From assembly GCA_023653785.1 (NCBI GenBank), contig JAMKCH010051426.1, positions 1 through 64,000 on the forward strand: a stretch of 64,000 nt of DNA. Direction: 5' to 3'. The stretch is from Ophioderma brevispina (taxonomy: Eukaryota; Echinodermata; Ophiuroidea; Amphilepidida; Ophiodermatidae). The translations under genes were made by a program, and so were the position numbers. This document shows, piece by piece, positions 10,222 to 22,695 of this stretch. A model generated the notes under the pieces. It made no database searches. It was not told the DNA's origin and saw nothing but the letters and a program-made list of their open reading frames with translations. Every line of letters starts with the position of its first letter. Positions within the stretch are counted from its first letter, which is position 1.

Positions 10222-13172
10222 GTTTCAGGGGGGGAAACGAGTCAGAGATTGCTTTTGGCTTGTGGGTAAGGAGAGAAGAAAGTTTTTTGAAGAATGTTAG
10301 GTATATTCCCCTGGAAATTACAAACATAGGTTGGTGGTGACGATGTGGACAAGGGGGAAGGTGAAAAAAAGTGTTGAGGGAAGTAGGGCATGTGAGGGAG
10401 GAAGTATGGAAGCTGAATGAAGAAGGAAGAAGAGACAAGAAGGAATTTTGAGATGAGAGGTGGGGAGCTTGTGGGGATGTGTCCGATCGTGGGGGGGTTT
10501 TAAGGAAGGGGTGTGACAGGGGTGTGATGAAGGGTTGTGGGAAAAAGAAAGGGAGGGAGACAGGAAAGATACGGGGTGGTGGAATGGTGAGGTGAAGGAG
10601 GCGATAGGAGAAAGAAGGATGCGTATAAGGAACTGAGGAGAAATGGGACGGAGAGAATAAAGTGAGGTATAAGACGATTGACAGAAGCGAGCAAGACACG
10701 TGGTTGCAAGGGCTATGAAGGAGGGAGCTGAGAGACGGGGGGGTGATTGAGTTGAGGGAGAACACAAAAAAAGGTGTATATGTTAGTGAAGGCAATGAAA
10801 TGAAGGAAAAGATGTGAAAGGGGAGATGGATGAGAGGAAGTGATGGAAAGTTGAACTTCCCGATGAGAAGATAGAGGCAGGGTTGGAAAGAGCATATGGA
10901 GAGAATCATGAATGAGGAGAATGAATGGGATGCAGAGGGTGGAGGCTGATGTGTGGAAGGGCCAGTTGAGGAGGTCAGTCAGGATAAGAAGTGGTAAAGC
11001 AAATCTTGGAAGAAATGAAAACAGGAAAGGCTGCGGGACCCTCGGAAGTGAGTGTGGAGATGATTTGCGAGTGGAGAGATAGGGATTGGTTGTGTGTGAT
11101 GAGGGAGTTGTGTCAGAGAGGGTGTGTTAGATGGAGGAGGACTGCCGGTGTGCGACGGGGCTGTGTGTGTGTTAGTTCCAATTTGTAAGGGAAAAGGGGA
11201 TGCTATGAGCTGTGGTGCTAGGGTGTTGAACTGTTGTGGGAGCATGCGATGAAATATTGTGAGAGGTTACTAGGAGAACAGAATTCGGAGGATAGTGAAC
11301 GTGGATGAGACTGCAATTTGTTTTATGCCGGGAAGGGAACGATAGATGCAGGTTCATTTTGAGGAGGATGCATGAGGAATATCGAGCAAAAAGGAAGAGA
11401 AGTGGATATGTGCTTTGGGACCTGGAGAAGGCCTTTGATAGAGTACCGAGGAAAGTGAGGAAGTGGGCAATGAGTGGAAGAGGGGCATACCAGATAGTGT
11501 GGTTTACGGCGTGATGAGTCGTAATGAAGGAGCAAAAACAAGAGTTAGAGTAGGGTCTTAGTTGTCTGAGGAGTTGAGTGAAAGGGGTGGGAAGTTGTGG
11601 CGGTGATCAGGTTTCTGTGCTGTCGCCGTTGGTTTTTGAATTTGTTGATGTGGGTACGAGAGTTGCAACAAGAAGGTTGAGAGTGAGATGCTGATGATGG
11701 TGGTGATGATTTAGTTTTAATGTGTGAGACAATGGAGGGTTTGAGGGAAAAGAAGGTTTTGGAGTGGAAGAAGGCATTGAGAGTAAGGGCCTGAAGGTAA
11801 ACCTTGGGAAGACTAAAGTGGATGGTGAGGGGGGAGGCGGGGGAGTGTTTAGTGTAGGTGGACCCATGTGGAATATGTGGAAAGAGGTTGAGGGCAAATT
11901 CAGTGTAGTGTGATAAATGTGGGAATGGATTCATGGGAGATGCACAAAGATGAAGAGCGTGACCCCAAGCTTGGCGTGATGAGGAGGTTGTGTAGAGTGG
12001 GATCTGATTTTTCTGAGGAGTTGAGGTGAAGGTGGGTGTGCATCATGGGTTTCTGTGCTGTCGCCGTTGGGTGTTTGCAATTGTGGTAGATGTGGTTACG
12101 GAAAGTGCAAAAGAGGGTTTGATGAGGGTAGATGCTGTATGCTGATGTTTAGTTTTAGGTGGTGGACCAATGGAGGGTTTGAGGAGAAAGTTTTGGACGT
12201 GGAGAAGGCATTTGAGAGTAAGGGCCTGAAGGTAACCTTGGGAAGACAAAGGTGATGGTGTGAGTGGGGGGAGGGGGACGGTGTTAGTGCGTAAGGTGGA
12301 CCCATGTGGATTATGTGGAACGAGGGTGTGGGCAAATTCAGTGTGGTGGGAGAAAGGTGGGAAGGAAATGGATTCAGGGAGTGCACAAAGAGGCAGAGTG
12401 ACCCCAAGTTTGGGAAGGGAATTTGTGTGTGGAAGATGCATGAAGGGAGTTGAGGAGTGGGAAGGAGGTGGAAAAAGTTGTGTGATGAGGTGGAAACAGT
12501 GAAGGAGTCACATAACTAGGTGACAGGATTAGTGCGGGTGGTGGATGTGAGGGGGCTGGACAGCCAGAGTGACAAGGTAGTGAGGTATGGGTGGAAGTTT
12601 AGAGAATGTGAAGTTGTACTTGGAGAAAGATTCCTTTGAGATTTGAAAAGGGATGGTGTATATGAGTGTGTGAGATCAGTTGAGCTGTATGAGATGAGGA
12701 CATGGTGCCGAACTGTGTGGAAATGAGATGGGGATTTGAGGAGGACGGAGAGGGCAATGGTGAGAGCAATGGTGAGAGCGATGTGTGAAGCTGATGGATA
12801 GGAAGAAGGACTGAGGATTTGATCGCAGATGTGGGTTTTGGAAGAGGGAGGCTGACGGACTGGCGAAGGCGAATGGTGCAAGATGGTATGGGCACGTGGC
12901 TGAGGAAGGATGAGAGCATGTTTTAAAAAAGGGCTCATCTTTTGAGTTGAGGTGTGCGGTGGTTTGAGGAAGAGGGGCGACCAAAGAGGCCATGGAGGAA
13001 GCAAGTGGAGGAGGAGAGTAGGAGGGTTGGGTTGGGTTAAGGATGGGGGATGCATTGAATCGGGCGAAAGGGAAGGATGGGGAGGAAGGGAGATGCTACG
13101 AATGTGAGGTGAATAAGGCCACCCCCGTTGTGGGGACAAAACCGGATTTTAAAAACTTTGGTTACTACTACC
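10222..13172 (+). pseudogene. Non-LTR retrotransposon (LINE) copy 2, broken reverse transcriptase
   Basis: Second copy of the LINE at 6361-9620, with the same 5' truncation and 3' end (GGATTTTAAAAACTTTGGTT then ACTACTACC). Pieces visible: MKTGKAAGPSEVSVEMI (11015-11065), the fragment LWDLEKAFDRVPRKV of the first catalytic box (11413-11457), GDDLVLMCETME palm box near 11700, and the finger-like VDPCGICGK near 11859. A second palm/finger unit lies near 12140 and 12296, and EFTYLGD-like sequence near 12500. It lacks the 320-base insertion of copy 1. One-base indels are frequent, so it cannot be active as written. Confidence 0.8.
11545..12420 (+). repeat. Internal tandem duplication of the RT core in LINE copy 2
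   Basis: Two units of about 440 bases (about 11545-11990 and 12000-12420) match those in LINE copy 1. Each has TTGTCTGAGGAGTTGAG-like sequence, a TTTAGTTTTA palm box and GTGGACCCATGTGGA. Because both LINE copies carry it, the duplication predates duplication of the larger unit. Confidence 0.75.
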
Positions 13173-13207
13173 TATAAATATAACTTAATATTTCATCTAA
13201 ATTACAG

Positions 13208-13465
13208 TTCTGATGCTATCTTCTAGGAAAGCGAAGGACAGCTTTCGGACCAACCACTATAGATGATATCTATCGCTCCTCTACAAAACCTGCTTGATAG
13301 TCAGTGTTAAGGCGTCGTGCATGTAATACGAAGGTCGCGGTTTGAATCCGGCAAGCGACATGGGGTTTTTTCAACAACACCGTGCGCTGGCCATCTCCAG
13401 GGAAAGATTAATAATATTACGTTCTTGTCTACCTGGAGAACTAAGTAGTTTAAATCAAAACACAA
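13208..13465 (+). mobile_element. tRNA-derived SINE, copy E
   Basis: Full unit with leader TCTGATGCTATCTTCTAGGA, a degenerate A box, GTCGTGCATGTAATACGAAG, B-box region GGTTTGAATCCGGCAAGCG and the usual tail. It closes the SINE/LINE array. Its tail passes directly into the non-repetitive sequence that precedes the exon at 13699. Confidence 0.8.
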
Positions 13466-13698
13466 GAGTGCACTACAAAGAAATTGCAGAGACAAGAGAA
13501 AGTAAAAACCACCACGTTTCGAAACAGAAAAACTGTTCTTTTCAGGATAAAAATACACAATAAAATAGGTAATACAGAGCAAAAAACAAATTTTCCCAAA
13601 GATGTTTGCCTCGCTTGTTCCCTGTTTTTCCTCCACACAAGGTTGGTACACCGTGCTAACATCTTTCTTTGACACCTTGGACTTTCTGTGATTTACAG

Positions 13699-13926
13699 GT
13701 GTGTGGCAAAACTGTATCAAAATTGTGCAGTTTGGTGGTTTCTAAATTAGGAATTAAAGTTCAGGAGTTAGAACTGGGTGCAAGGTGGATGCTACAATTT
13801 GGTCATACAGGGGGAGTCAGCAAAAAAAAGTACAACCAAATGAGGGATTTTTATGAAGAAACCTTACGGAATTCACCAAATTTAATTCCTGTGTTAGATA
13901 ATCTGTTTAATCAGCTTTCACAATAA
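13699..13926 (+). CDS. Terminal exon of an unidentified gene
   Basis: An open frame of 75 codons ends in TAA and follows a good acceptor (TTTCTGTGATTTACAG). The peptide begins VCGKTVSKLCSLVV and ends LIPVLDNLFNQLSQ. Composition looks coding, with charged helices and no low complexity. I do not recognise the family. Upstream exons are not visible; the adjoining 7.5 kb is the SINE/LINE array, so they would lie before it, or this is an orphan fragment carried by a mobile element. No clear polyadenylation signal was identified downstream. Confidence 0.45.
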   Translation: MCGKTVSKLCSLVVSKLGIKVQELELGARWMLQFGHTGGVSKKKYNQMRDFYEETLRNSPNLIPVLDNLFNQLSQ

Positions 13927-15353
13927 TTTAAATTTTTAAAATCGATCAAGCCATCAAAGGTACAGTTATTTTTGTGGAAGGTATCAATTTTCTGCCCGAA
14001 CACCACTTGCACACTGGACTGTACACATGAGACTTTATTCCTACGAGCGTGAACGGCTCAATAATATTAACAGGTTGATTTCTTTGGCGCCGTTTTCAAA
14101 TGCTACGCAGACATGTGTCGAATGATAATGTAAATAATGATTAAATGAAATTAACGGGAGATTTATAAAATGGAACATTTTAATGCTTATCTTTATACAG
14201 CCCGATATTACACTATTTTGGAAGTTTTAATACGTGGATCAAGCAAGTGAAAGAATGCTGACCAAATGTTGCTTCAAGTCCAAAACATGATTTAATTAAA
14301 TATTACTTGATATCTGGGTTTCATTCTACAGTCGTACCCAACGATGTAACCAGAGATTGTCATTTGGGGAGGGGGGACCAAGGGATGGGATCATGGGAAC
14401 TTAACTTTTGGGGCACCACTAAAACAATTGTTGCCAAGGTGAAACCGCGTCACCTGTCAATACTATTCAATTTATACTTTTTCCTGATCTCTATTGGGGC
14501 CAGGAGGAGGCAAAGATTTGAGCGCAGATCCCGCCCTTATCCCACAACGCCCTCACCCACATACTGGTTAGTCACTGGTTTCCATGACTTGTTCCAAAGT
14601 TAATAATGGAGGATATGCTGCAAAATCCCAAAGCTGAACGTAAAACCAAGAGTAATCTTTGGGTTACTATATCGTGTAACTGGTTCGGTCTTTCACATTG
14701 CGTACTTTCACTTTCGCAAGTGTAACTTTTGAACGGGTTAATCAATTTTAATGCCGTAATTTTTATATGAGAGCTAACAAAACAGGGAATGTACTACAAG
14801 AAGAAAATATATGAATAGCACAGAGGGGTTTCCATGAAAAATCGCTCAATTTGGTTGTACTTTTTTTTGACTCACCCTGTAAGTTTGGAACTTTTTGACA
14901 TGTCTTGTCCAAAATGTTCCCTCCATCCTGTAACCACAGTTGAATTTTGTAAATGTGTTTTCCCTTCAAGAAAACTCAATATTGCTTGGTGGGAAAACAG
15001 GACGGGTGTATTGATAGGGAAGGCTACAAGATCCCCAAGACAATCGTCTTGATTTCATATTCTTAAACAGCTGTGAAAATGTAAGCAATTTCATTGGCTG
15101 ATGCCCAGGTTCAATTGTAGTAGTATGCGCTGCGTATTGATGTTATTTTTAGGTTGAAGCGCTCGCGTCATACCGCGATTTGCTACGTTCGTGCGCGCCT
15201 GCCAACGTTGCGTCTTGTCACGTATGATCGTTGCGTTCAACAGGTTCGATTATTGTCACTGGGTGGTGGCAATTCTTTCTTGTTGTATTTAAGCCGTAAA
15301 ATATCGCGAAAATGATTTAAAGATGACCTTAAATGATAAAGCTGTTTAAGAAT
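13927..15353. other. No gene recognised
   Basis: AT-rich sequence with short frames only. A TTTTTTTTGACTCACCCTGT phrase near 14861 suggests an old repeat. Nothing can be assigned. Confidence 0.4.
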
Positions 15354-15540
15354 GAGAATAAAGGTATGATTTGGGGAACTGGTACTCTCTTTACGACGAA
15401 TTGAAACCGGCGACACCATTATTTTTGCGTAGAAGAACTCGGTCTTAGGGCCTCGTTCTTCCACTTAAAATAATGGTATCGCCTTGGTTTCAATTCGTCG
15501 TAAAGAGAGTACCAGTTTCCAAAATCATACCTTTATTCTC
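15354..15540. mobile_element. Foldback (long inverted repeat) element
   Basis: Two arms of about 75 bases pair end to end. The left arm starts GAGAATAAAGGTATGATTT and the right ends AAATCATACCTTTATTCTC; internal pairing includes GGTACTCTCTTTACGACGAA with its complement. The loop is about 35 bases. No clear target duplication flanks it. A diverged relative lies at 38928-39112, so this is a family, not a chance palindrome. Confidence 0.75.
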
Positions 15541-16909
15541 TAACTTGTCTTAGTTTGAGAAATACTGCAAGTAATAGAGTTAAAGGTGCATGTTCCGATC
15601 GTCTTTGGGACCCCCCTGATTTACCCGTTAGTATCAATTTTGATGTCAGATGAAAGGCTGTATTTTTCTCATTGTCGTCCTGAAATTTTAGCTTTCAAAT
15701 CCATTTCTTTCTCAAGATACAGATAAAAAACTAGCGTTTTAGTGGTTAACCACTAATATTAGCACAGTAGTGAATAGGGCTTTGCACTATGTATTATCGC
15801 GTCTAGCATCAAAACCGCAAGTTTATTTCCCACGGTACTTGATGGTCATTGTGTACAGGTGTCAGGCTCTCATATCAAGTAGAGAACACGATAGACAAAA
15901 ATCGGAACAAGCACCTTTAAAACAGCAGTGGTGTTCCAACACGTTATGACCAAGATTGTACTTGGAGGGTGTGGTATAGGATCGTAGTTGCAGGGTGTGG
16001 TATAGGGCAGCAGGGAATCAACAGAAGGTGAAATGGTCAACCTCGATTCAATCTCCCCTCTGCAAAGGATATTGCCCAAACGAGTACATCCCCTTTAAAA
16101 TTGCTTGGTCCTGCCCTTGAACTATTGCTGTAATATCCTGGCAAGGATTCAAGCATGCTTGATGCTGGATTTGTTGTTAATAGTCATTTATAGGCAGGAA
16201 GGCTTTGTTTAGGGCTTAATCAGGGGTTGGTGAAATCATAGTCGCGCGGTGCTCGGTACAGAGTGACTCCCGAATTGTGCAATTTGGGAAGGTGATGTAA
16301 TCGTGAATTAACAGGGAAAGTGCTGTTTTGAGGGCAATTGGGAGTGTTCTGAAGTGGTTGCAAAATAAATCGAAAGTGTACTCTTATTCAGAATGCCTAT
16401 TTTTTGTAATCATAATTTTTGGAAAAGTATATTTTGTTTCTGTGCCCACCTGCACAATTACATTATGTAGCTGAAATTTTGTCTTGAATTAAAGTAAAAC
16501 TGAACATTTGCAGGGCACAGCTGTTTGAAAATCTCATTTATTATGACAAAACCAGAATAAAACAAAAAATATCAATGGCGACACTGTTTTGGCAACTAAT
16601 ATAGATTATTTATTCCACTCAGTTTATCTTGTGGAAATTTTACGAAATTTCATTTTTTTAAAAATCCAGTTTAACATATAAATATGGTAAGATTCATGCA
16701 ATGGAGTTTTTCTGATTTTTGCAGAGGTAAAAGCTGTTGCATATCTCTACTTCAGTTATCAAAATTGTGTGGCCACTGCTTAAAATTGTTCTAAAAATAA
16801 AAAAAGATGATTTGCATGGAATCAAACAACTGTGAGGGAAAGGCTTTTTTATCACAAGTTACACACCCATAAAATTGTCAAGAATTGGATTAAATGTACT
16901 GTTTTGTCT
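15541..16909. other. No gene recognised
   Basis: Mostly AT-rich sequence. A short direct repeat GGGTGTGGTATAGG occurs near 15967 and 15993. No splice-supported coding segment was found. Confidence 0.4.
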
Positions 16910-17230
16910 TTAAAGGTGCAACGAAAGAGAAAATCGAAAGTACTGATTTAAAGCTTTCCATCAAAAATAACCCCATCTGAAAGGATTAAGCCAAGAAATG
17001 TTTCTTTGGTACAAACATTTAGAAATTTCTAATTTGTATTGGAGCAAATACAAAATTTAGCCTATGTTTTATATTGAAATATAAGCAAATCAGAATCACC
17101 ATTTTTATTTCTTTTAAGACATTTCTGTAGCCAAATACAAGGTAAGAAATCTATTGAGTGTCTGGTCTATATGAAATTACTATTATGACACAGTATTTGG
17201 GTGCCTCAAAATCTCTTGTTGCACCTTTAA
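16910..17230 (+). mobile_element. TTAA-flanked MITE, family D
   Basis: Inverted ends TTAAAGGTGCAACGAAAGAG and CTCTTGTTGCACCTTTAA lie at a TTAA on each side. The 321-base interior is non-coding. An inverted, truncated copy is at 29412-29703 (shared ATTTCTTACCTTGTATT and CACTCAATAGATTTC). TTAA target sites are used by piggyBac-type transposases, but the terminal sequence is not a classic piggyBac end. Confidence 0.7.
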
Positions 17231-17356
17231 TACAGATTTTAAGCCAACAACTTGCAGGTTATGTTAGCATATCTGTGCCAGTTAAAAAGGTACCAATACA
17301 TGGATTAGTATGATTTTTTTTGTTCCGGATTAGCAAGTTGTTTCTTATCGCTTTAA
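17227..17356 (-). mobile_element. TTAA-flanked MITE, family B, partial copy
   Basis: Abuts family D at a shared TTAA (17227-17230). It contains AAGCCAACAACTTGCAGGTT and TTCCGGATTAGCAAGTTG and ends at CGCTTTAA, the reverse-orientation right part of family B. It is an end-to-end junction of two TTAA elements. Confidence 0.55.
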
Positions 17357-17499
17357 GTGCATAATATTAATATTGGAGCCGAGTGCACAGACACCAACTT
17401 AATGGAGAATCATGCATGTCATGAGTTTGCATAACATCCAGTATCATCTGCAAAGTTTTGCTAGTGTGACAGCACAAAACTCATAATTACACTCTGAAG

Positions 17500-17790
17500 C
17501 TACATAATTAGTGGTGTTATTAGTGAATTGCTAATTTATCAAATTTAAAAATATCATTGATAATCAAATTTTTTCATTTTTGTTTACAAGTATAACTATT
17601 CTAGCATACCCTGCAGGTGATAAGACTGAAAGCAGAGGGTGTATTGAATCCATCCCACAATCCATTGGTTTGGAGAAATTTTACTTCATTAAGGTCATGT
17701 GATCCCACAAGAATACTATTCTTAAAACACATAAAAACCCTGACTTTTACACTCAATTTAGGCCACAAGGTGCTAGTACTTAACTGAGAT
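17500..17790. repeat. Fused repeat fragments (families E and F)
   Basis: 17505-17630 resembles the left part of family E (AGTATAACTATTCTAGCATA then CCCTGCAGGTGATAAGA). It is joined to a family F stretch with CATCCCACAATCC, GGTCATGTGATCCCACAA and CACAAGGTGCTAGTACTTA. Relatives of F are at 31205-31480 and 32340-32548. Boundaries are approximate. Confidence 0.5.
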
Positions 17791-18639
17791 GAGTATACCT
17801 AACAGAGATCGGAAGCAAAGCTGTGATCCATTGTTAACAGCTCGAGCGTATCGAACCGGGTCTGTTTTGGCTTGCAATGACTTGGTCGCACAGCGGCGCT
17901 GTGAGCGCCTTAAGTTTTCTATGAGCTAGGTATCCTGTAAATCGGGTCATTTTACCAAATTTTGTGCTTCAATTCATGACCTAACAAGAAAATACTCGTT
18001 CTTAAGACCAGTTCACATTAACACTTTATGGGTTTGGCTATGGCAACAATAGCTTCATTTTCATAAGACATAAGTCAAAATATAAAAAAGTCCTCGAATT
18101 AGATTCCATTCTGTTAACAAAATCTTAAGTTTCCAAAATAAACTGGCCCAAGTTTGTTTCAATTCTCATGAAACTGAAAGATAGAATTCACATTTTAATT
18201 ATCTCAGTATATTTTGAAGATATCCAAGAATGTCCTCAATTCATTGATATTTGAGCAAATTCTACAAATAGTCGACAATTGCGTGTACAAAATTGGGGTC
18301 ATTTCAAGTCCTTTCATGGCCTATATGCAACAGTCGCTGAGTACTAAACTGTGTTCAAGACTTTAAGAGAAATAACAACCATGTGTGAGAACCATTTATT
18401 TCAAAATAGCCTGCCAAACTCAAATCTTGAGGTTATACATTGAATTGTATTGAATAACGATCACTGCTTCCAATTGAATGATGATGCTTATTTTTTTCAA
18501 AACTGCTTTTCCTTTTTTGTGGGGGAAATTTTCATTTGAAAAAATACCTTATTATGAAAAGTCTACATACTTGCTCTTCACTTAAAGCTACTAAAATTTC
18601 AAATAATTGTAGCTTTGGAATGGATCACTCATAGTGCTT

Positions 18640-18994
18640 TTAAAGACACTATCAGTAATTTGCTAAATCAGCAAATCGAAAAAATCATCAAAAATCAGAT
18701 TTTTGCATGTATGTAACAAGTACAGGTAGCCTAACATACCCTGCAAATGATAAGACCAGAAGCAACCTAATAAGGACAGAATCGGAGATTTTAGTCATGA
18801 CTGTCCGTTCGGACACTTACTACAACACGTAATTGAATGGAGAATCGTATCTCGGAACACTGCCGTTTTCTTCCTTTTCTGTCAATTCTACAGCTGGAAA
18901 AGCTAACTTATGAGAATTCTACAGACTCATCCTTCACTTTGAAGCTATTCCTGCAAATTTAAAATATTTTTCAAATCACTGATAGTGTCTTTAA
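18640..18994 (+). mobile_element. TTAA-flanked MITE, family E (copy 1)
   Basis: Inverted ends TTAAAGACACTATCAGTAAT and AAATCACTGATAGTGTCTTTAA-type, each at a TTAA. The 355-base interior includes GACTGTCCGTTCGGACAC and AACACTGCCGTTTTCTTCC. An inverted relative is at 45911-46270. No coding capacity. Confidence 0.7.
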
Positions 18995-21900
18995 GGCAGG
19001 CTTTTGGGTTTCTTTTTTAAATGAATTGTTATTAATAGCCATTATATCTTGAAATAGCTGTTAAAGAAATAATATCTTAGTGACCAACTTAACTTCACAT
19101 GACTGTGACCAAGTGACCTCATGTGCTGCATTAAGTTGACAATTAGATTTTGCTGACACGAGGTGGCACGGAAGTGGTGACTCCGCTCAAGTGTCTCTTG
19201 CAACATTACCATGATGACTGACGCATCCCACTTTGTCAGCCGTCCTGGCTTGTCACATTGATGAATCGTGACAGGGACAGGAAGGGGGCGCTTTACGATA
19301 CCCAGGCATCCAGTCGTGGTGACGGATGTGTGCGCTGTTCGGGAAGGATGAGGCGTGGCTATGGTGGGCGGTTAGGGAAAAGGATATCACAAACCAAACT
19401 TTTCGTTCCTGGTATTGGCAAATTGGTTTGAGTGATTGTCGAATGAAAAAGTAATTCTCTCTTGGGTTGCAAAATTACTTAAGATCAAGGTTGAGATGGA
19501 GTCCAAGGACCCCACAAATGCAATTGCAACAGAAATGTTGGTGTGGTTTTCTGGAAGGAAATAATTTGTTTAAAAGTCTGTGCTAAAAGTGCAAAATCAT
19601 TTGCTGATAGTATCACGTGAGCTCTGGTTTAGGTTGAAGCCTTGAATGTCTGGATTGTTCAATTAAATACTATCCCCCATAACCTTGGCTCTGATGTGAA
19701 CACGTTTGAGGTGCACCCCAAGGACTTGCGGTGTCCTGGTATGTCCTCAAGTTGTGTGGGGAATTGATAGTGGAATCGGGAAAGGGCACTGTCTTGCAAT
19801 CCCCCGTTGGAGACAGAATTTGAGAAATGCTGCAAGTAAAAGTAATTTCCTCTTTCCTCACCCACATCATGCGTGTTCGCTGAATCAGGCATTTTAATGG
19901 CTTAAATTGGCATGACTGTATTTTTAGTCAGTTAACCTTTGTAAAATATAGCTCACATTTACCTTGTGAAGTTATATTTGAGATTAATCCCATTCCGCTC
20001 TATCGGCATCTATTCACCTGTTTGATTGTTCACTTAGGCAGGCTTCATGTGATGAGCAAATCAGGGTTCTTGTAAGAATGTTGGTATGGTGTACACACAT
20101 ATGAATAAAAAGTACTATTTTGATTCGTATACTCGAGCTTTTTCATGCTGTGTCCTGTAATCAGCCAATCAGACCGACTTTATTATATAGTACTTAGTGC
20201 CCCGGGAGTTAAGGTATACAACCTGTTGAGTAAGCAAAATGAGCACTTTGACATCTTGAGTTTGAGTATCCAAATTCACTAGAATGTTGCACGAAAAACA
20301 ACTCAAGCCAATAAAAGTATTTTCCCATTACATCAAAACCATTTGAAGGGGACTCTTGAATTTTGAAACATGGAAGCACCCACCCCATCAACATAATGAA
20401 CATATACCCTTAGTGTTTTGACAAAGCCAAATTTTGGCATGTACATACATACTTCCAGATTAACAAGTACCACCAACCCAAAACAAATAAACAATCTTTT
20501 GGTTATGGAGCTCTAGTAGTCTTTGTATAAAGGGTGGGATCCGAGATTAATTAACAAGTGGCCTATGGCCCCCGCCATTCCCATAGAATTGCCCTCAGCC
20601 GAGAGACAGTCTCGTCACGCCATTTTCGCTCGCCAATGTTCCCGGCCTGCCGGTATGGGCAGAGATGTTCTCTTCAATTCATTCTCGTCGTGTATTAAAT
20701 GAAGTAAGAGGAGAACATTCGCTCCTGGCTGCTCGGCCATAAAAACCTGGAGTTAACGGGCCAACAATACCCTACCAATAGCAGTATCGATCGATCTATA
20801 AACTAAACCACTTGTCAACTTACTCTGTGCGGGTTCAACTGGGCGTGTATCCTCCCACATACTTGTATGAATGGGCATGGAACCCAAAGCTGCAGTTTCT
20901 TTCTTTTTTTTTCTAAGAGAATATTTGGCTTCGCTTTATTATGACAGTAAATTTTTAAATTTGCGTCGTGAAATTTGCAGGCGGTGGCGGCCAAAAATCC
21001 TAATTTTTAGACGTCGCCCACGGTTTAACATGTAAAAAAAAGGGAAATCTTGAAGAAAACCGAATTTTTAAATGTTGCCCCAAGGAATATTTTCTCATTC
21101 CAGACCATGGACTAGAGAAATAACTCAACTGTTTAGGGTTTTTTTTAAAATTTATATATTAATATTCGCCAAAGGAACACCCTTGATCGACCCACACCAA
21201 AGCGCCAAATCGGGTTTGTAGTTTTGCAGGTCCAATTGCTGTACCTAAATTGATACATTTGGGTGGCGAGTTCATATAATGAAAGAGGCTTTGACCACCG
21301 TCGTCTGGAAATTTGTGTATTTTCGGAAACCACTCTGGCTCTACTAATCCCGACTAGGCTGCACCCAGACTTGAAAAAAAAATACCATACAGCAATTAGC
21401 ACAATTTCAAACGTTTTGCTAGTACCCATACTTGCGTTCTAAAAGATTGGATTTTCTATCAAGCAAGAGTCGCATAATGGTATGAAGTTATGGATTATCT
21501 ATAATCACTGAGATACGCCACATATCACACAAATCTCGAGATCATAGTCTTTTTTATATTTATTTTGCCTTTTGGCAAAAAACCGCATATCGCTCAGTTA
21601 TTTAACATTCATATTAAAATCATATTGTACCTACCTCAATCGTCTCCCACATGACATACTGTTGTATTTAACCATTTTTTAGGTTTTTTGGCGAAATTTG
21701 GCATAATTACTTAGTTCATCGTGTTTTACAAATACACAAATTTAAAAATGTGAGGTCACTTAAATGACTTTTATATGACTATGACTTTAATTTACTTTTT
21801 TCTCAAATTACAATATCTGTGTTTCACATCCTGTCGTATTTTCCAATCGCCATTCATCTGTTTTATATATAGCGTTCTTTTCCCGGGTTCTATTTTGCCG

Positions 21901-22659
21901 CTCGTAAAATAAACGATTTTACACTAAGCGGATCTATTTGATTGTAAATCTTCTTTTATAAACAGAGGTTTTCCCATAGTGATTCTAATCACATGCATAC
22001 GATGGTAATCTGCGTCGATTTTGCAATAATACGTTCTGAGTTTTCACATACCGACTTATAACTTTTGGGTAACTTAATTAAGGAAAGTTAAAAATTTGCA
22101 TTTTTACATTTCATTATGTTAAATTTAATTTCCATAATGTTTTCCTTCACAATATTAAAGTATTACTGTTTCTTTTATGTTTCAGTGACTATACTTTGGT
22201 TATTAGTATTATACTATTAAGGCTCCAAGCAGACCGTATGGCAGGAAAAAAAAACCCTCGTCCGTCAGTCGGCTCGCGTTTCTTCCTCTTTGTATGATGC
22301 TATTGCGTTATTATTAACCCTCTTCAACCAAGGAGGGCAAATTACAGAAGTGTAATATTTGAGAAATGCTATTTAAAACTAGTGTTTTTTTGGGGTTTAC
22401 TCTTAGTGTATCAATTTTATGGATACAATTTTTAAAAAGCGTAAGCGTTTTCTTCTGAAATTGCGCCGTCGTGGTGCGTAGTCCGTAAGCAAGCATTGTA
22501 CTTTACCTAGCGCTGTCTAGGCATCGAAAATGGTATTAAACGAGCCAAGTTATGGAAATTTCCATTGGGTTTTAAAACACACAATTCAACCAACGTTTGA
22601 CGATGGAGTTTATTTATATAGGAAATAATAATTTTTATGTTTGACCAATGGAGTTATTA

Positions 22660-22695
22660 TAGTAAACTATAGTTTATAGTTTACTATAGTAACTG
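22660..22695. repeat. Short perfect palindrome
   Basis: TATAGTAAACTATAG followed by TTTATAG and its complementary arm forms a nearly loop-free AT-rich hairpin. No gene context. Confidence 0.6.

Noticed and set aside
6435..13139. Long minus-strand open frames (up to 303 codons at 9998-10909), rich in S, P, H, T and F
   Set aside because: They are antisense shadows of the purine-rich LINEs. The recognisable reverse-transcriptase blocks are on the plus strand.
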